Positions 62,301 through 64,000 of a stretch of 64,000 bases of DNA are shown here, piece by piece (positions within the stretch are counted from its first letter, which is position 1; each line of letters starts with the position of its first letter). Position numbers and translations under genes: made by a program. The notes under the pieces are model-generated. The model was not told the origin of the DNA and searched no databases. It was given only the letters and a program-made list of their open reading frames with translations. Source of the DNA: Clostridiales bacterium (lineage in GTDB: Bacteria; Bacillota; Clostridia; Peptostreptococcales; Anaerovoracaceae); contig SVCX01000003.1 of NCBI GenBank assembly GCA_015058145.1, positions 1-64,000 of the forward strand, written 5' to 3'.

Positions 62301-64000
62301 CCAAATGTAAGACCGGAAACTATGGAAAGAATCACAACTCCGGAGCTGGCGCAGGCGTTCATCGACGAGCAGATTACGGCAGTGAAGGAACAGGTGGGGG
62401 ACAAGAAAGTCCTGCTGGCTCTGTCAGGCGGCGTTGACTCATCCGTCGTCGCGGCGCTGCTGATCAAGGCGATCGGCGATCAGCTGGTATGCGTGCACGT
62501 CAACCACGGATTGCTGCGTAAGGGTGAACCGGAGCAGGTCATCCAGGTGTTCAAGGAAGAACTGGGCGCAAACCTCATCTACGTTGACGCGGTGGACAGA
62601 TTCCTGGACAAACTGGCAGGCGTGGACGACCCTGAAACAAAGAGAAAGATCATCGGCAAGGAGTTCATCGATGTCTTTGCAGAAGAAGCTTCGAAACTGG
62701 AAGGAATCGAGTTCCTGGGACAGGGAACAATCTATCCGGATATCCTCGAATCAGACGGCGTGAAAGCTCACCATAATGTAGGCGGACTGCCGGAAGACCT
62801 GCAGTTTGAATTGGTCGAGCCAGTCAAGCTTTTGTATAAAGACGAAGTCAGAGTAGTCGGCAAGCAGCTGGGTCTGCCTGATGGTATGGTCTACAGACAG
62901 CCGTTCCCGGGCCCGGGTCTGGGCGTCAGATGCGTTGGTGCCATCACACGCGACAGACTGGAAGCGGTTCGCGAAGCGGACGCCATCGTTCGTGAAGAAA
63001 TCGGTAAGATGAGCCCTGCACCATGGCAGTACTTCGTAGCGATTCCTGACGTCAAGTCAACGGGAATCAAGGACGGCAAACGCTACATGGGATGGGCCGC
63101 AGTCATCCGCGCGATTCACACTGTAGATGCAGTTACCGCGAAGTCAGTCGAAATTCCATGGGATATGCTCTGCATCATCCGCGACAGGATTATTGCAGAA
63201 GTTCCGGGTATCAACAGGGTGCTCTGGGACATCTCTGACAAACCTGTTTCGACCATAGAGTGGGAATAGAAATTGAATGATAGAAATGAATAAAAATAGC
63301 GCAGACAACAATGTCTGCGCTATTTTTATCCCCCGGGGAGGCTTGTGGGGACCCCCGGGTCTAACTTAAAATAACATAAACGCTTTAGCAGTGCAAAGGA
63401 GGAACGAAATGAAAAAAGCTATTCTTAAAATGACTGTCCTTGCCTTTGCAATAGTTCTCACCATGGGACTGTGCATTGGTCTTTCGGCGTGCGGCGGAAG
63501 TGAAGAAGGCGGCTCGGCGGAAGTGACGAATGATGAAAACACGCTTGTATACGGAAGTGGAGATTACACCAGAATCAATCCGGCCATCGATGAGCATGGT
63601 GAGATCAATCTGCTGCTCTTTGATGGGCTTATGGGACACGATGAAAACAACCAGGTTGTCCCGGCGCTGGCAGAGAGCTATGAATTAGATGAAGCCACAA
63701 ATACGTATACGTTCAAGCTTCGTGAAGATGTCAAGTGGCATGACGGTGAGCCGTTCACTGCCGAAGATGTAAAATTCACGATAGAGGCGATCATGGATCC
63801 TGAAAATGAATCGGAGATCTTCTCTAACTATGAGGATGTAGAGGAGATTACGACAGACGGAGATTATCAGATCAGCTTCAAACTCAAAGATCCAAACTAC
63901 GCATTCCTCGAGTATATGACGATCGGCATCTTGCCGAAGCATCTGCTTGAAGGGAAGAGCATGCAGGAGGATGAATACTTCAGGGCGCCTGTAGGAACAG

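Overview
The window looks like the chromosome of an anaerobic, low-to-mid-GC Gram-positive of class Clostridia. Evidence: stand-alone 4Fe-4S ferredoxins, a Rex redox repressor, a CIRCE-controlled groESL, AGGAGG ribosome sites on most genes, GTG/TTG starts, lipoproteins instead of periplasmic proteins, and many molybdenum/tungsten enzymes. A family near Anaerovoracaceae (Emergencia-like) would fit, but that is a guess from gene content.

Layout. (1) 1-8.7 kb: Amadori-product (fructosamine) use: FrlD-like kinase (cut by the left edge), two GntR/UTRA regulators, FrlB-like SIS deglycase, a polyamine-type ABC importer and a GPH-family symporter. (2) 8.7-18.5 kb: cysteine desulfurase with an unrecognised partner, then two paralogous single-chain MOP-type molybdenum aldehyde oxidoreductases on opposite strands, separated by a MoeB/ThiF-like activator and a MoaD-like protein. 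(3) 18.5-28 kb: a regulatory intergenic region with two riboswitch-like leaders pointing in opposite directions, then a surface protein, a FecCD/FecE/BtuF-type ABC importer, a Big2 surface protein, an ExbB-like channel protein, a DUF2149-like membrane protein, a lipoprotein and an FAD oxidoreductase. (4) 28-33 kb: a second copy of the leader RNA, then polyferredoxin and tungsten-type aldehyde:ferredoxin oxidoreductase (AOR), MoaD-like, MobB. (5) 34-41.2 kb: a Crp/Fnr-type regulator and the cofactor operon moeA-like, moaA, MOSC-MoaB fusion, modABC, moaC and half a molbindin. (6) 41.2-46.6 kb: MoxR, DUF58, transglutaminase and an unknown anchored protein. (7) 46.6-50.6 kb: accessory genes of MOP-type oxidoreductases (methyltransferase, adenylate-forming fragment, XdhC, NTP transferase-phosphatase fusion). 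(8) 50.6-64 kb: mostly housekeeping: t6A genes, ABC-F, ACP, rex, ferredoxin, groESL, hslO, two EamA transporters, a glutaminase-less GMP synthase and the start of an oligopeptide-binding lipoprotein.

How it fits together. Molybdate or tungstate enters through ModABC, MoaA/MoaC/MoaD/MoeA-like/MobB make and load the pterin, XdhC and the MobA-like enzyme tailor it for the MOP enzymes, and the AOR uses the other branch. The most interesting points are a pair of covarying leader RNAs (18.81-18.95 kb minus, 28.07-28.19 kb plus) whose 3' end is also the 5' arm of an intrinsic terminator, placed upstream of a MOP gene and of the AOR genes; three copies of an ATGTTGT-N4-ACAACAT palindrome around the Crp/Fnr gene, two at about -41 from good -10 boxes; and a cassette combining ABC import, an ExbB/ExbD-like pair and three exported proteins that seem to share one fold, under a c-di-GMP-I-like leader.
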